Shown here: piece by piece, positions 28,262 to 37,901 of the stretch
How the letters are laid out: each line of letters begins with the position of its first letter
Numbering within the stretch: position 1 is the stretch's first letter
DNA from: an uncultured Pelagibacteraceae bacterium
Lineage (GTDB): Bacteria; Pseudomonadota; Alphaproteobacteria; Pelagibacterales; Pelagibacteraceae
Reading direction: 5' to 3'
DNA length: 42,920 bases
Assembly (NCBI GenBank): GCA_902528505.1
Contig: CABZSY010000004.1
Location: 1 to 42,920 of the forward strand
Notes under the pieces: generated by a model
What the model saw: the letters and a program-made list of their open reading frames with translations, nothing else
The model's database searches: none
What the model was told of the DNA's origin: nothing
Translations under genes and position numbers: made by a program

Positions 28262-30920
28262 GAGAATACCAACAAAGTTGCTTAGAGAAGATATCAGTTA
28301 TCTTGGAAATATTCTTGGCGAAGTAATTAAAGAGCAAGAAGGTATAAAGTTTTTCAATTTAGTCGAAAAGGTAAGGAAACTTTCAAAAGCTAATAAAATA
28401 AATCTTAAAAATAAAAATTCTTTTAAAAAATTAGTTAAAATAGTGAGAAAAAGTAATCCAAGAGATACACTTAGACTTACTAGAGCATTTACTCATTTCA
28501 TAAATTTTATAAATCTAGCCGAGTCAATTGATACCGCGAGAAATTTAGACGAATATGAAACTAAGAGGAAAAATCTAAAATATAATATTTTCATAGAAGA
28601 AATATTTGAAAAACTTTTTAAGAACAAAAAAATATCCAATAACAAAATTTACAATCTTGCTAAAAATTTGGATATAGGGATAGTTTTAACCGCGCATCCA
28701 ACAGAGGTGAAAAGAAGAACATTAATACAAAAATATCACAAGATAATTGAAATTTTAGAACAAAAAGATCTCCATAAATCTAATTCATCTAAATTAATAC
28801 AATTAAACAAACAACTATATGACGAGTTTACAATTATTTGGAATACAGACGATCTTAAAAGATCAAAACCTTCCCCATTTGATGAAGCAAGATGGGGTTT
28901 AGCGATCATAGAAGATAGTTTGTGGGATACTGTTCCAAAAGTTTATAGAAGATTAAACTCTATTTTTTTGAAAAATATGAATAGAGGATTGCCAAAGAAT
29001 TTTAATCCAATCCAATTCGGTTCGTGGATGGGTGGGGATAGAGACGGAAATCCTAATGTGACTTCAGAAGTTACTAAAAAAGTAATTTTATTATCAAGAT
29101 GGGAAGCAGCAAAACTATATGAGAAGTCTTTGACAAAAATTATTAGATCTTATTCTATGAAAAAATGTTCAAAAAAAATAAGTTCTAAAGTTGGAAAAAC
29201 TTTTGAGCCGTATCGAGTTTTTCTAAGGCCTCTAAGAGACAAATTAAGATTAACCCATAGATCTATAGAACAATATTTTATAAATAAAACACCAATAGAT
29301 AAAAAAATTTTATTAACTTCAACTGAAGAAATTTTGAAGCCTTTGAGAATTGTAAGAGAATCTTTGGAGCAAAATCAAAATGAAAATGTTGCAAGTGGAG
29401 ATTTATTAGATCTTATGAGAAGAGCAAAATGTTTTGGTATAAATCTTGCAAGAATAGATATTAGGCAAGAGTCTTCTCGACATTCACAATTGATTGCCGA
29501 ATTTGTTAGAAAGAAACTTAATAAAAATTATTTTAAATTCACCGAAGATGAAAAAATTAATTTTTTAAAATCTAAATTAACTACAAATAAAAACATTATT
29601 AAGAAATTTAAATTTTCTAATAAAGAAAACGATGAAGTTTGGTCCACTTTAAAAATACTTGCCGATGAACCTTCTGAGTGTTTAGGTGCCTATGTAATTT
29701 CAATGACAACATCCGTATCAGATATTTTATCAGTTTCATTTTTACAAAAAGAGGCAAAAATAAAAGATAAATTGCGAGTTGTTCCATTATTTGAAACATT
29801 GGATGACTTGATTAATGCAAAACCAGTGATGGAGAATTTATTTTCTAAAAAATGGTACAGAAAATTAATTAATAATAAGCAAGAGGTAATGATTGGATAT
29901 TCTGACTCTAGCAAAGATGCTGGAAAAATTTGTGCTAGCTGGCATCAATATAAAGCTCAAGAAGAAATTGTTAAATTAGGTAAAAAATTCAACATAGATG
30001 TAACTTTTTTTCATGGAAGAGGAGGTTCACCTGGAAGAGGGGGAGGTCCAATTCAAGCTACTTTAAGATCTCAACCACCCAATGCAGTAAATGGAAAAAT
30101 AAGGATTACTGATCAGGGAGAAGTTATTCAACAAAAATACGGTTACGAACCTATAGCTGAATATAATCTATGTAGTTATATAGGTGCAGTAACTGAGGCA
30201 ACACTTAATCCTCCACCTATACCCAAAAAAAACTGGAGATTACTAATTGAAAAAATGTCTGATATTTCTAAAAGTTCGTATAGAAAAAACATTAATCAAA
30301 GCTCAGAATTTATTAAATACTTTAAAACTGTTACCCCAAGTGCAGCTCTTGGAAAATTATCTATTGGATCTAGACCATCAAAAAGAAAAAATATTGACAA
30401 TATAAAGAGTTTAAGAGCTATACCTTGGGTTTTTGCATGGACACAAATAAGGTTGATGTTACCAGCTTGGCTCGGTAGCGCAGAGGCTCTAAGATACGGG
30501 TATATAAAAAAATTTAGAAAAACATTACTAGACATGGAAAAAAATTGGCCTTTTTTCAATTCAATGTTAGATATTCTTGATATGGTAATTACTAAAGCTG
30601 ATCCAGAAATTTCAAAAATTTATGAGGAGTATTTGTCAGATAATTCACTAAAAAGAGTTGGGAAAAAATTAAGATTTCAGTTTGATGCAATAAAAAACTT
30701 AAATAAAAAAATTACTACAAAAGAAACTATTTTAACGCGTAAGCAATTTAGAACTTTAATAACTGTTAGAGCAATATATTCTGAAGTATTAAATATTATT
30801 CAACCAATTGTTATGTTTAAACTTAAAAAAAATAAAAAAATGTCTGAAAAAAAATATTTAAACGATGCTCTTTTAACATCAATAGCTGGAATATCAGCTG
30901 CCATGAAAAATACAGGATAG
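28236..30920 (+). CDS. ppc: Phosphoenolpyruvate carboxylase
   Basis: VLTAHPTEVKRRT, GSWMGGDRDGNPNVT, MIGYSDSSKDAGKICASW, FHGRGGSPGRGGGP. Confidence 0.97.
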   Translation: MKKRDLYYERIPTKLLREDISYLGNILGEVIKEQEGIKFFNLVEKVRKLSKANKINLKNKNSFKKLVKIVRKSNPRDTLRLTRAFTHFINFINLAESIDTARNLDEYETKRKNLKYNIFIEEIFEKLFKNKKISNNKIYNLAKNLDIGIVLTAHPTEVKRRTLIQKYHKIIEILEQKDLHKSNSSKLIQLNKQLYDEFTIIWNTDDLKRSKPSPFDEARWGLAIIEDSLWDTVPKVYRRLNSIFLKNMNRGLPKNFNPIQFGSWMGGDRDGNPNVTSEVTKKVILLSRWEAAKLYEKSLTKIIRSYSMKKCSKKISSKVGKTFEPYRVFLRPLRDKLRLTHRSIEQYFINKTPIDKKILLTSTEEILKPLRIVRESLEQNQNENVASGDLLDLMRRAKCFGINLARIDIRQESSRHSQLIAEFVRKKLNKNYFKFTEDEKINFLKSKLTTNKNIIKKFKFSNKENDEVWSTLKILADEPSECLGAYVISMTTSVSDILSVSFLQKEAKIKDKLRVVPLFETLDDLINAKPVMENLFSKKWYRKLINNKQEVMIGYSDSSKDAGKICASWHQYKAQEEIVKLGKKFNIDVTFFHGRGGSPGRGGGPIQATLRSQPPNAVNGKIRITDQGEVIQQKYGYEPIAEYNLCSYIGAVTEATLNPPPIPKKNWRLLIEKMSDISKSSYRKNINQSSEFIKYFKTVTPSAALGKLSIGSRPSKRKNIDNIKSLRAIPWVFAWTQIRLMLPAWLGSAEALRYGYIKKFRKTLLDMEKNWPFFNSMLDILDMVITKADPEISKIYEEYLSDNSLKRVGKKLRFQFDAIKNLNKKITTKETILTRKQFRTLITVRAIYSEVLNIIQPIVMFKLKKNKKMSEKKYLNDALLTSIAGISAAMKNTG

Positions 30921-31628
30921 ATGTTTGAATATTTAATTGCTTTTGGTGCAGGTCTTATAAGTTTTTTATCACCATGTGTCCTACCACTTATCCCTGGATA
31001 TGTTTCCTACATTTCAGGTCAATCGCTTCAAGAAATAATAGAGTCTAAAAAAACTAACTTTTTTCCTTTAGTTTTATTTTGTTTAGGATTTTCAACTGTA
31101 TTTGTACTTTTGGGAGCATCAGCCTCTTTTCTTGGTCAGGCACTTTTGCAAAATTCAGAAATTTTAAGAATTTTTGCAGGAATAATAATTGTTATATTTT
31201 CATTTCAATTACTTGGGATTATAAATATTTCATATCTTAACTTTGAAAAAAGATTTGATGCAAAAGAGTCTAGAAACATTTTATTTCCATATATAATTGG
31301 ACTTGCATTTGGTTTTGGATGGACTCCTTGTATTGGGCCAATTTTAGGTTCTATTTTAGCACTAGCCTCGATTGAAGAAACATTATCTAGAGCAATAATA
31401 TTACTGATAACTTACTCATTAGGCCTTGCTATACCTTTCGTATTATCAGGATATTTAATTCAGAAATTTCTGTTATTTTCAAAGAATTTTAGAAAAAATA
31501 TAAATTTAATTTCAAAAATAGGTGGAATAACTCTCTTGGTTACTGGTATTTTAATTTTAACCAATCAATTACAAGCAATCGGGTTCTATATAATTAAAGT
31601 TTTTCCTTTTATGCAAAATTTCGGCTAA
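30921..31628 (+). CDS. ccdA: Cytochrome c biogenesis protein CcdA
   Basis: FLSPCVLPLIPGYVSYISG, FGWTPCIGPILGSIL. Confidence 0.95.
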   Translation: MFEYLIAFGAGLISFLSPCVLPLIPGYVSYISGQSLQEIIESKKTNFFPLVLFCLGFSTVFVLLGASASFLGQALLQNSEILRIFAGIIIVIFSFQLLGIINISYLNFEKRFDAKESRNILFPYIIGLAFGFGWTPCIGPILGSILALASIEETLSRAIILLITYSLGLAIPFVLSGYLIQKFLLFSKNFRKNINLISKIGGITLLVTGILILTNQLQAIGFYIIKVFPFMQNFG

Positions 31629-31637
31629 AAAGGAGGA

Positions 31638-32225
31638 ATGAAAATCTATCAAATAGACTCAAGTGCTAGGAAAAAAGGCTCAACCTCAAGGGCATTAGCA
31701 AAAAAACTCCTAGACAAAATAAAAAAACCTGGCGATGAAGTTATTTATAGAGATTTGGACGAGGAAATGCTTTTTGTAAGTGGATTAACAGAATCTGGAA
31801 TGAAAATTGATGAAAAAGATCAAACAGAACATCATAAAAAAATGTTTGAGTTATCAGACCAACTTGTAAAAGAACTTAAAGAGAGCGATATTATTATTAT
31901 CTCTGCTCCAATTTATAACTATGGTCCACCAGCAACTTTAAAAGCTTGGACAGATTTAGCTGCTAGAATTGGAGAAACCTTTAAATTTAAACCAAATGGA
32001 AGAAGAGAAGGGTTATTAAAAAATAAAAAAGCTTACTTAGTTATTACATCTGGCGGAACAAAACTTAATAGTTCTGAAGATTTTTTGACACCTTGGTTAA
32101 AATTTATATTAAATTTTTTTGGGATAGAGAAAGTAGAAGTAATTAGTGCTGATCAAATGGCTCTGGATTATGATAGATCCATTAAAGAAGCAGAGGCACA
32201 GATTGAAAATTTATTTAAAGATTAG
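31638..32225 (+). CDS. FMN-dependent NADH-azoreductase-like flavodoxin-fold protein
   Basis: IDSSARKKGSTSRALAKKL, IIISAPIYNYGPPATLKAWTDLAARIGETF. Confidence 0.85.
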   Translation: MKIYQIDSSARKKGSTSRALAKKLLDKIKKPGDEVIYRDLDEEMLFVSGLTESGMKIDEKDQTEHHKKMFELSDQLVKELKESDIIIISAPIYNYGPPATLKAWTDLAARIGETFKFKPNGRREGLLKNKKAYLVITSGGTKLNSSEDFLTPWLKFILNFFGIEKVEVISADQMALDYDRSIKEAEAQIENLFKD

Positions 32226-33279
32226 ATAGAATTGAGTTTGAACACTCAACAGTATTGCTGTCACCACCTAAATCTTTAGTTCTATTTTTTTTCTCGTTTA
32301 AAGTTTTTTCTATAGCAGACACAATTGTTTTAGCTGCTTCTTTTTCCCCCAAGTAATCAAGCATCATAGCGCCTGACCAAATTTGTCCGACAGGATTCGC
32401 AATGCCTTTCCCAGCAATATCTGGTGCAGAACCATGAACTGGTTCAAACAGCGATGGAAATTTATTTTCAGGATTTATATTTCCTGAAGGTGCAATTCCT
32501 ATAGTTCCTGTACAAGCCGGTCCTAAATCTGATAAAATATCTCCAAATAAATTTGAAGCTACGACTACATCAAACCATTCTGGATTTAAAACAAATCTAG
32601 CAACTAAAATATCAATATGATACTGATCGGTTTGAATTTCTGGGTAATTTTTTTTCATTTTTTCAAAACGCTCATCCCAAAACGGCATTGTTATTGATAT
32701 TCCATTTGACTTTGTAGCGTTGGTTAATTTTTTTCTATTTCTTAATTTTGATAACTCAAAAGCAAATTTTTGTACTCTGTCAATTCCATGTGCTGACATA
32801 ATTGTTTCTTGTATAGCGATTTCACGATCTGTGTTTTTATACATTCTTCCACCAACAGACGAGTATTCTCCCTCGGTATTCTCTCTGACAATTAGCATGT
32901 CTATATCTCCAGGTTTTTTATTAGCTAATGGAGAATTTACGCCAGGAAAAAGTTTAACAGGTCTAAGATTAATATATTGATCAAACTCTCTTCTAAATTG
33001 AAGTAGTGATCCCCACAAAGAAATATGATCAGGAAGTTGATCTGGCATTCCTACAGCACCAAAAAAAATAGCATCATGTTTTTTTAACGTATCTTGCCAA
33101 TCATCTGGTAACATTTTTCCATGTTTTTTATAATAATCACATGAAGCAAAATTGTATTCTGTAAAGTTAATTTTAAACTGATGTTTAGATGCTACATCAT
33201 TTAATATTCTTAAACCTTCAGGAACAACTTCCTTGCCAATTCCATCACCAGGGATTGCTGCTATATTGTATTCTTTCAT
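32215..33279 (-). CDS. Tartrate dehydrogenase / isopropylmalate-dehydrogenase family
   Basis: AAIPGDGIGKEVVPEG, RENTEGEYSSVGGRMY, VASNLFGDILSDLGPACTGTIGIAPSGNINP. Confidence 0.9.
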   Translation of the reverse strand: MKEYNIAAIPGDGIGKEVVPEGLRILNDVASKHQFKINFTEYNFASCDYYKKHGKMLPDDWQDTLKKHDAIFFGAVGMPDQLPDHISLWGSLLQFRREFDQYINLRPVKLFPGVNSPLANKKPGDIDMLIVRENTEGEYSSVGGRMYKNTDREIAIQETIMSAHGIDRVQKFAFELSKLRNRKKLTNATKSNGISITMPFWDERFEKMKKNYPEIQTDQYHIDILVARFVLNPEWFDVVVASNLFGDILSDLGPACTGTIGIAPSGNINPENKFPSLFEPVHGSAPDIAGKGIANPVGQIWSGAMMLDYLGEKEAAKTIVSAIEKTLNEKKNRTKDLGGDSNTVECSNSILSNL

Positions 33280-33382
33280 AAAATATAGGTATACTTTAAA
33301 AACTGTTAAATACTATTGTTAAATAATCTTTAAATTTTTAAACATTGATTGTTTTGACAAATTTAATTTGTTAATTTTACTT

Positions 33383-33892
33383 ATGAAAAAGTTAATTTTT
33401 ATCATTTTACTAAGTTCCTTTTTTTCTTTTAACTCAAATGCCGCATGTGATGATCCATTAACTGACAGTGTAGATTATTCAAATTGCAGGTTTTCTGATG
33501 CACAAGATTTACAAGGAAGCTACTTTCCAAATTCAAACCTATCTTTTGCAAGTTTTATTCAAGTAAATTTAGATAAAAGTATTATGATGAATTCAAATTT
33601 ATCTTTTGGAACATTTCCAGAGTCTACTTTTGTAAGAGCAAATCTTTATGAGAGTGTTTCTATTGGTGCTAATTTTGAAAAAACAAACTTCACAGGTGCT
33701 AATTTAACTAGAGTCGATTTTATGGGTGCCACTTTGATTGAGGCCAATTTCCAAAATTCAAATTTAATGGAAGCAAACTTTACCTCATCAAATATAACTA
33801 ATGCTAATTTTGATGGTGCTAATTTAATTGGTGCAACTTGGACAAATGGACAAACATGTGGTCCAGAGTCAATTGGAACCTGTAATCAATAA
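33383..33892 (+). CDS. Secreted pentapeptide-repeat protein
   Basis: Signal peptide MKKLIFIILLSSFFSFNSNA; A(N/D)LxxAxF-type repeats (GANLTRVDFMGATLIEANFQNSNLMEANF). Confidence 0.9.
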   Translation: MKKLIFIILLSSFFSFNSNAACDDPLTDSVDYSNCRFSDAQDLQGSYFPNSNLSFASFIQVNLDKSIMMNSNLSFGTFPESTFVRANLYESVSIGANFEKTNFTGANLTRVDFMGATLIEANFQNSNLMEANFTSSNITNANFDGANLIGATWTNGQTCGPESIGTCNQ

Positions 33893-33896
33893 GTCA

Positions 33897-34187
33897 ATGA
33901 GTAATTCTGTTAAGACTGATGATGTAATTTTCAATTTTTTTAAGCAAATTTGTGATGAAAAAGATGATCAAAAATGTGTTGAGCTAGGAAAAAATTGGAT
34001 TGACGCAATGGAAACAAATTTATCCAATATGGAAGCAAATCTAAATGGTGCAAACAAATTAAAGCACAAAGATGATATTCAAAGTAATCGAGATCATTTG
34101 AATAGTTTGAAGAGCAAAACTTCTTCCGAGTGGAGAGATTATGCAACTCAATGCATGGTTGAAATATTAAGCAATAAAGAAAATTAA
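33897..34187 (+). CDS. Small hypothetical protein
   Basis: MSNSVKTDDVIFNFFKQICDEKDDQKCVELGKNWIDAM...; begins 5 nt after the pentapeptide gene stop. Confidence 0.6.
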   Translation: MSNSVKTDDVIFNFFKQICDEKDDQKCVELGKNWIDAMETNLSNMEANLNGANKLKHKDDIQSNRDHLNSLKSKTSSEWRDYATQCMVEILSNKEN

Positions 34188-34230
34188 TAAAATTTTTAAG
34201 CTTTCTTTTAAAACTAATATGTAATACAAA

Positions 34231-34302
34231 ATTCTTAAAGGGGGGTGTCTTTATAGACTGAGATTATACCCTAAGAACCTGTCCGGTAATTCAGAAAGGG
34301 AT
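34231..34302 (+). promoter_or_regulatory. TPP riboswitch (THI element)
   Basis: GGGGGGTGTCTTTATAGACTGAGATTATACCCTAAGAACCTGTCCGGTAATTCAGAAAGGGA; core CTGAGA, ACCC..GAACCTG, GGTAAT. Confidence 0.95.
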
Positions 34303-34305
34303 AAA

Positions 34306-35748
34306 ATGAATAAAACATATTTTATAAGTCAGTCAACATCTTTAACATTAGTGATAATAATAAGCTTAATTTTTGTTATTTTTGGCATTTATCATTCAAA
34401 GAAATTTCAGGGTATAAATAATTATTTAACTGCAAATAGAAATATTGGATTATTTTCGCTCACTACAAGCTTAATTGCATCAGCATTAGGTGCTTGGATT
34501 TTATTTGGTCCGGCTTCAGCTTCAACATGGGGTGGAATAGGTGCAGTAATTGGTTATGCACTTGGAACTGGTTTTCCAATGATATTTCTAATTTATCTTG
34601 GAAAAAAAATTCGAACTGATTTTCCCAAAGGTTCATCTCTAATTGAATACATGAGACAAAAATTTGGAAAAAGTTTATTTAAATTAATTTTACTAATGAC
34701 AATTTTTTACATGTTCATTTTTTTATGTGCAGAAGTTACAGCAGTAGCAGTTCTCATTAATTATATTTCCGGGGCAGAATTATGGATTACTGCATTGATA
34801 GTTATTATTTCTACTTTAACTTATACTTTGTATGGAGGTTTGAGGGCTTCAATTTTTACAGATAATATTCAGATGTTTGTCATAGCAGTTTTGTTATTAA
34901 TAACAATTTCATACATTACATTATTGAATGGAGATAATTTTTCCTTTGAGTTTATTGAGAGTAAAAATCCTCAACTCTTGAGCTCTTCTTATGTACCAAG
35001 TTATACTGCAGGTTTGACTTTTTTTATCGCAGTAGCTGCAACAAATCTATTTCACCAAGGTAATTGGCAAAGAGTTTATGCTGCTAAAAATTATGAAACA
35101 CTTAAAAAAGGATTGATTATTTCCTTTTTAATTATTGTTCCAATTGTATTCTTAATGGGTTTTATAGGCATGGTGTCTTTTTCAGTTGATCCAACTAACA
35201 GACCAGATCTTGGATTTTTTACATTACTGCTAAAAGAGCAAACCGAATTATTGTCATTATTAATTATCGTGCTTGGTTTAGCTTTAACCATTTCAACAGT
35301 AGATACCTTAGTTAATGCGATATCAAGTCTGTTTGTAGTTGATGGCAAAGCAACATTCAATTTTGATAAGAAAACCGATTATTTAAAACTTTCTAAATAT
35401 TTTATTATAGCAATTTCGATTGTTGTATTTATTGTTGCTTCAAAAGGATTTGATATTTTATATTTATTTTTGCTAGCTGATTTGTTTTGTTGTGCTTTTG
35501 TTTTAACTGTTTTTTATAGTTTTTATAACAAAAGCGTAAACGAAAAGACTGCGTATATTTCCATAATTGTTGGTTTAATTGCTGGAGCATTGGTTTTCCC
35601 TTTTCCAGATTTTTCCAAAAGCTTATTGATAGGAGTGCTATTGCCAATAGAAGTATTTAGTTCTTTTATTGCTCAATCTTTATTATTTTTATCTTTCTTT
35701 ATCGCAACTTTTTTACCAGCTGTGATATTAAAAATAAAAAAAATATAA
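34306..35748 (+). CDS. thiV: Sodium:solute symporter, probable thiamin-pyrimidine (HMP) transporter
   Basis: SSS-family TM protein (NRNIGLFSLTTSLIASALGAWILFGPAS) directly behind a TPP riboswitch. Confidence 0.8.
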   Translation: MNKTYFISQSTSLTLVIIISLIFVIFGIYHSKKFQGINNYLTANRNIGLFSLTTSLIASALGAWILFGPASASTWGGIGAVIGYALGTGFPMIFLIYLGKKIRTDFPKGSSLIEYMRQKFGKSLFKLILLMTIFYMFIFLCAEVTAVAVLINYISGAELWITALIVIISTLTYTLYGGLRASIFTDNIQMFVIAVLLLITISYITLLNGDNFSFEFIESKNPQLLSSSYVPSYTAGLTFFIAVAATNLFHQGNWQRVYAAKNYETLKKGLIISFLIIVPIVFLMGFIGMVSFSVDPTNRPDLGFFTLLLKEQTELLSLLIIVLGLALTISTVDTLVNAISSLFVVDGKATFNFDKKTDYLKLSKYFIIAISIVVFIVASKGFDILYLFLLADLFCCAFVLTVFYSFYNKSVNEKTAYISIIVGLIAGALVFPFPDFSKSLLIGVLLPIEVFSSFIAQSLLFLSFFIATFLPAVILKIKKI

Positions 35749-35751
35749 TTC

Positions 35752-36141
35752 CTAAATAGAGGATTTTATAGCTTCATAAAGTAAGTCTTTAGTAGTTTCG
35801 CCAAGACTTCTATAGACTTCTTCTTTATTTTTGAAAATTATAAGAGTTGTTTGATATTGAACATTAAATAAATCAGCTATGTTTCTGTTTGTTACGTCAA
35901 AGGAAAAATATTCAATGTTATCAAACTCTATATCATTTAATTTACCATCATTTTTTGCTTTATTTAAAATTTTCATTTGTCCTGCACAAGAGGAACAATA
36001 CTTAATCCAAGAACTAATTATAATAACTTTCCCTTCAGATTGAGCCTTATTAAACAGCTTTTGGTTAAAAGTTGTTTCCTTTTCCATAGCATTGGCATTC
36101 AATGTAATTAGAAACAAAAAAGATATAAAAACATTTTTCAT
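35752..36141 (-). CDS. Secreted thioredoxin-fold protein
   Basis: Signal peptide; IIISSWIKYCSSCAGQMKIL (CxxC), TTLIIFKNKEEVYRSLG. Confidence 0.8.
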   Translation of the reverse strand: MKNVFISFLFLITLNANAMEKETTFNQKLFNKAQSEGKVIIISSWIKYCSSCAGQMKILNKAKNDGKLNDIEFDNIEYFSFDVTNRNIADLFNVQYQTTLIIFKNKEEVYRSLGETTKDLLYEAIKSSI

Positions 36142-36208
36142 ACTCGCAAATTACAACAAATTAAAATTTATTGTAATCCCACAAATTGTCTCTATATAAC
36201 ACATCTAA

Positions 36209-37144
36209 ATGTCGACTAATCAAATCACAATTAAAGACCTATCAAAAGTTTATGACAATGGATTTGAAGCCTTAAAAAAAATTAACTTAGATATTAAAAA
36301 AGGTGAAATTATCGCTCTTCTAGGTCCAAATGGTGCTGGCAAGACAACTTTAATTAGTATTATCTGTGGTATCGTAACACCTTCATCAGGAAAAGTAAGT
36401 GTTGAAGATTTTGATATTATTGATGACTATAGGGAAACCCGTACAAGAATTGGATTAGTTCCTCAAGAATTAACATTAGAATTATTTGAAACAGTTTTTA
36501 ATAATGTTTCATATTCAAGAGGGTTAAATGGAAAAAAACCAGATCCAAAACATATTGAAAAAATTTTAAAAGATCTAAGTATGTGGGATAAAAAAGATTT
36601 AAGACTTAGACAGCTATCTGGTGGTATGAAGCGAAGAGTTTTAATTGCCAAAGCTTTATCTCATGAACCTTCAATATTATTTTTGGATGAACCAACAGCA
36701 GGAGTAGATGTTGAGCTGAGAAGAGATATGTGGAAAGTAGTTGAGGATTTGAGAAAGACTGGAGTTACTATCATCTTAACAACTCATTATATAGAAGAAG
36801 CTGAAGCAATTGCGGATAGAGTAGCGGTAATAAATCAAGGAGAGATTATTGTTATTGATAAAACAGACGAATTGTTAAAAAAAATGGGTCATAAAAAGTT
36901 AACTATAAATCTTCAAAATGAGTTAAATAAAGTTCCTGAAAGTTTGAAATCATATAATTTAGAAATAGGAAGCGATAAAAAATCAGTAAATTATATTTAT
37001 AACGTAAACGTTGAAAGTACTGGTATAACTAATTTGCTAAAAGATTTAAAGGATGCAGGTTTGAAACTTCAAGATCTGAAAACAGAACAAACTACATTAG
37101 AGAAAATATTTGTCAGTTTAGTTAAGGAGAATAATGAAATTTAA
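36209..37144 (+). CDS. ABC-2 type transporter ATP-binding protein
   Basis: GPNGAGKTT, LSGGMKRRVLIAKAL, LFLDEPTAGVD. Confidence 0.95.
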   Translation: MSTNQITIKDLSKVYDNGFEALKKINLDIKKGEIIALLGPNGAGKTTLISIICGIVTPSSGKVSVEDFDIIDDYRETRTRIGLVPQELTLELFETVFNNVSYSRGLNGKKPDPKHIEKILKDLSMWDKKDLRLRQLSGGMKRRVLIAKALSHEPSILFLDEPTAGVDVELRRDMWKVVEDLRKTGVTIILTTHYIEEAEAIADRVAVINQGEIIVIDKTDELLKKMGHKKLTINLQNELNKVPESLKSYNLEIGSDKKSVNYIYNVNVESTGITNLLKDLKDAGLKLQDLKTEQTTLEKIFVSLVKENNEI

Positions 37145-37901
37145 TTATTATGCATTTAGAGCAATGTATCTTCACGAAATGGATCGTTTCAAAAGAACAT
37201 TGATGCAATCTTTGTTCTCACCAGTTCTCTCAACTTCATTATATTTTATCGTTTTTGGATCAGTGATTGGTGGTTATGTGGAGAAAATTGATGGTATTAG
37301 CTATGGATCTTTCATAGTTCCAGGCTTATTAATGCTTACATTACTTACTCAATCAATTAGTAACACTTCGTTTGGTATTTTTTTTCCAAAATTTAACGGT
37401 ACCATGTATGAAATTCTTGCAGCACCTATTTCGACATTTGAAATTGTACTAGCATTTGTTGGTGCTGGCGCGACCAAAACATTAATTGTTGGTGTAGTAA
37501 TTTTTTTAACAGCTACTTTTTTTGTAGAAGTTCAGGTTATGTATCCATTGTTAATGATTTTTTTATTAGTGTTAGTTGCTTTTACATTTGCTTTATTTGG
37601 TTTTTTAATTGGCTTGATGAGCTCAAATTTTGAACAAATGTCAATTGTTCCAACTTTAGTGGTCACACCAATGGTTTTTTTAGGTGGAAGCTTATATTCT
37701 TTAGATATGCTACCAGAATTTTGGCAGACGGTCACTTACTTCAACCCAGTAGTATATTTAATTAATGGTTTGCGATTTGCATTTTATGGAGTTTCTGACT
37801 TTAATATATGGATTAGTGTCAGCCTAATGGTTCTATTCTTAGTAATATGTGTGACTGTAGTTTCTGTGTTGCTTAAAAAAGGTTACAAAATTAAAACTTA
37901 G
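37134..37901 (+). CDS. ABC-2 type transporter permease
   Basis: Multi-TM ABC-2 membrane protein, overlaps ATPase by 11 nt. Confidence 0.9.
   Translation: MKFNYYAFRAMYLHEMDRFKRTLMQSLFSPVLSTSLYFIVFGSVIGGYVEKIDGISYGSFIVPGLLMLTLLTQSISNTSFGIFFPKFNGTMYEILAAPISTFEIVLAFVGAGATKTLIVGVVIFLTATFFVEVQVMYPLLMIFLLVLVAFTFALFGFLIGLMSSNFEQMSIVPTLVVTPMVFLGGSLYSLDMLPEFWQTVTYFNPVVYLINGLRFAFYGVSDFNIWISVSLMVLFLVICVTVVSVLLKKGYKIKT

Noticed and set aside
35091-35647. Minus-strand ORFs inside the symporter gene
   Set aside because: Shadow ORFs; the symporter is well supported
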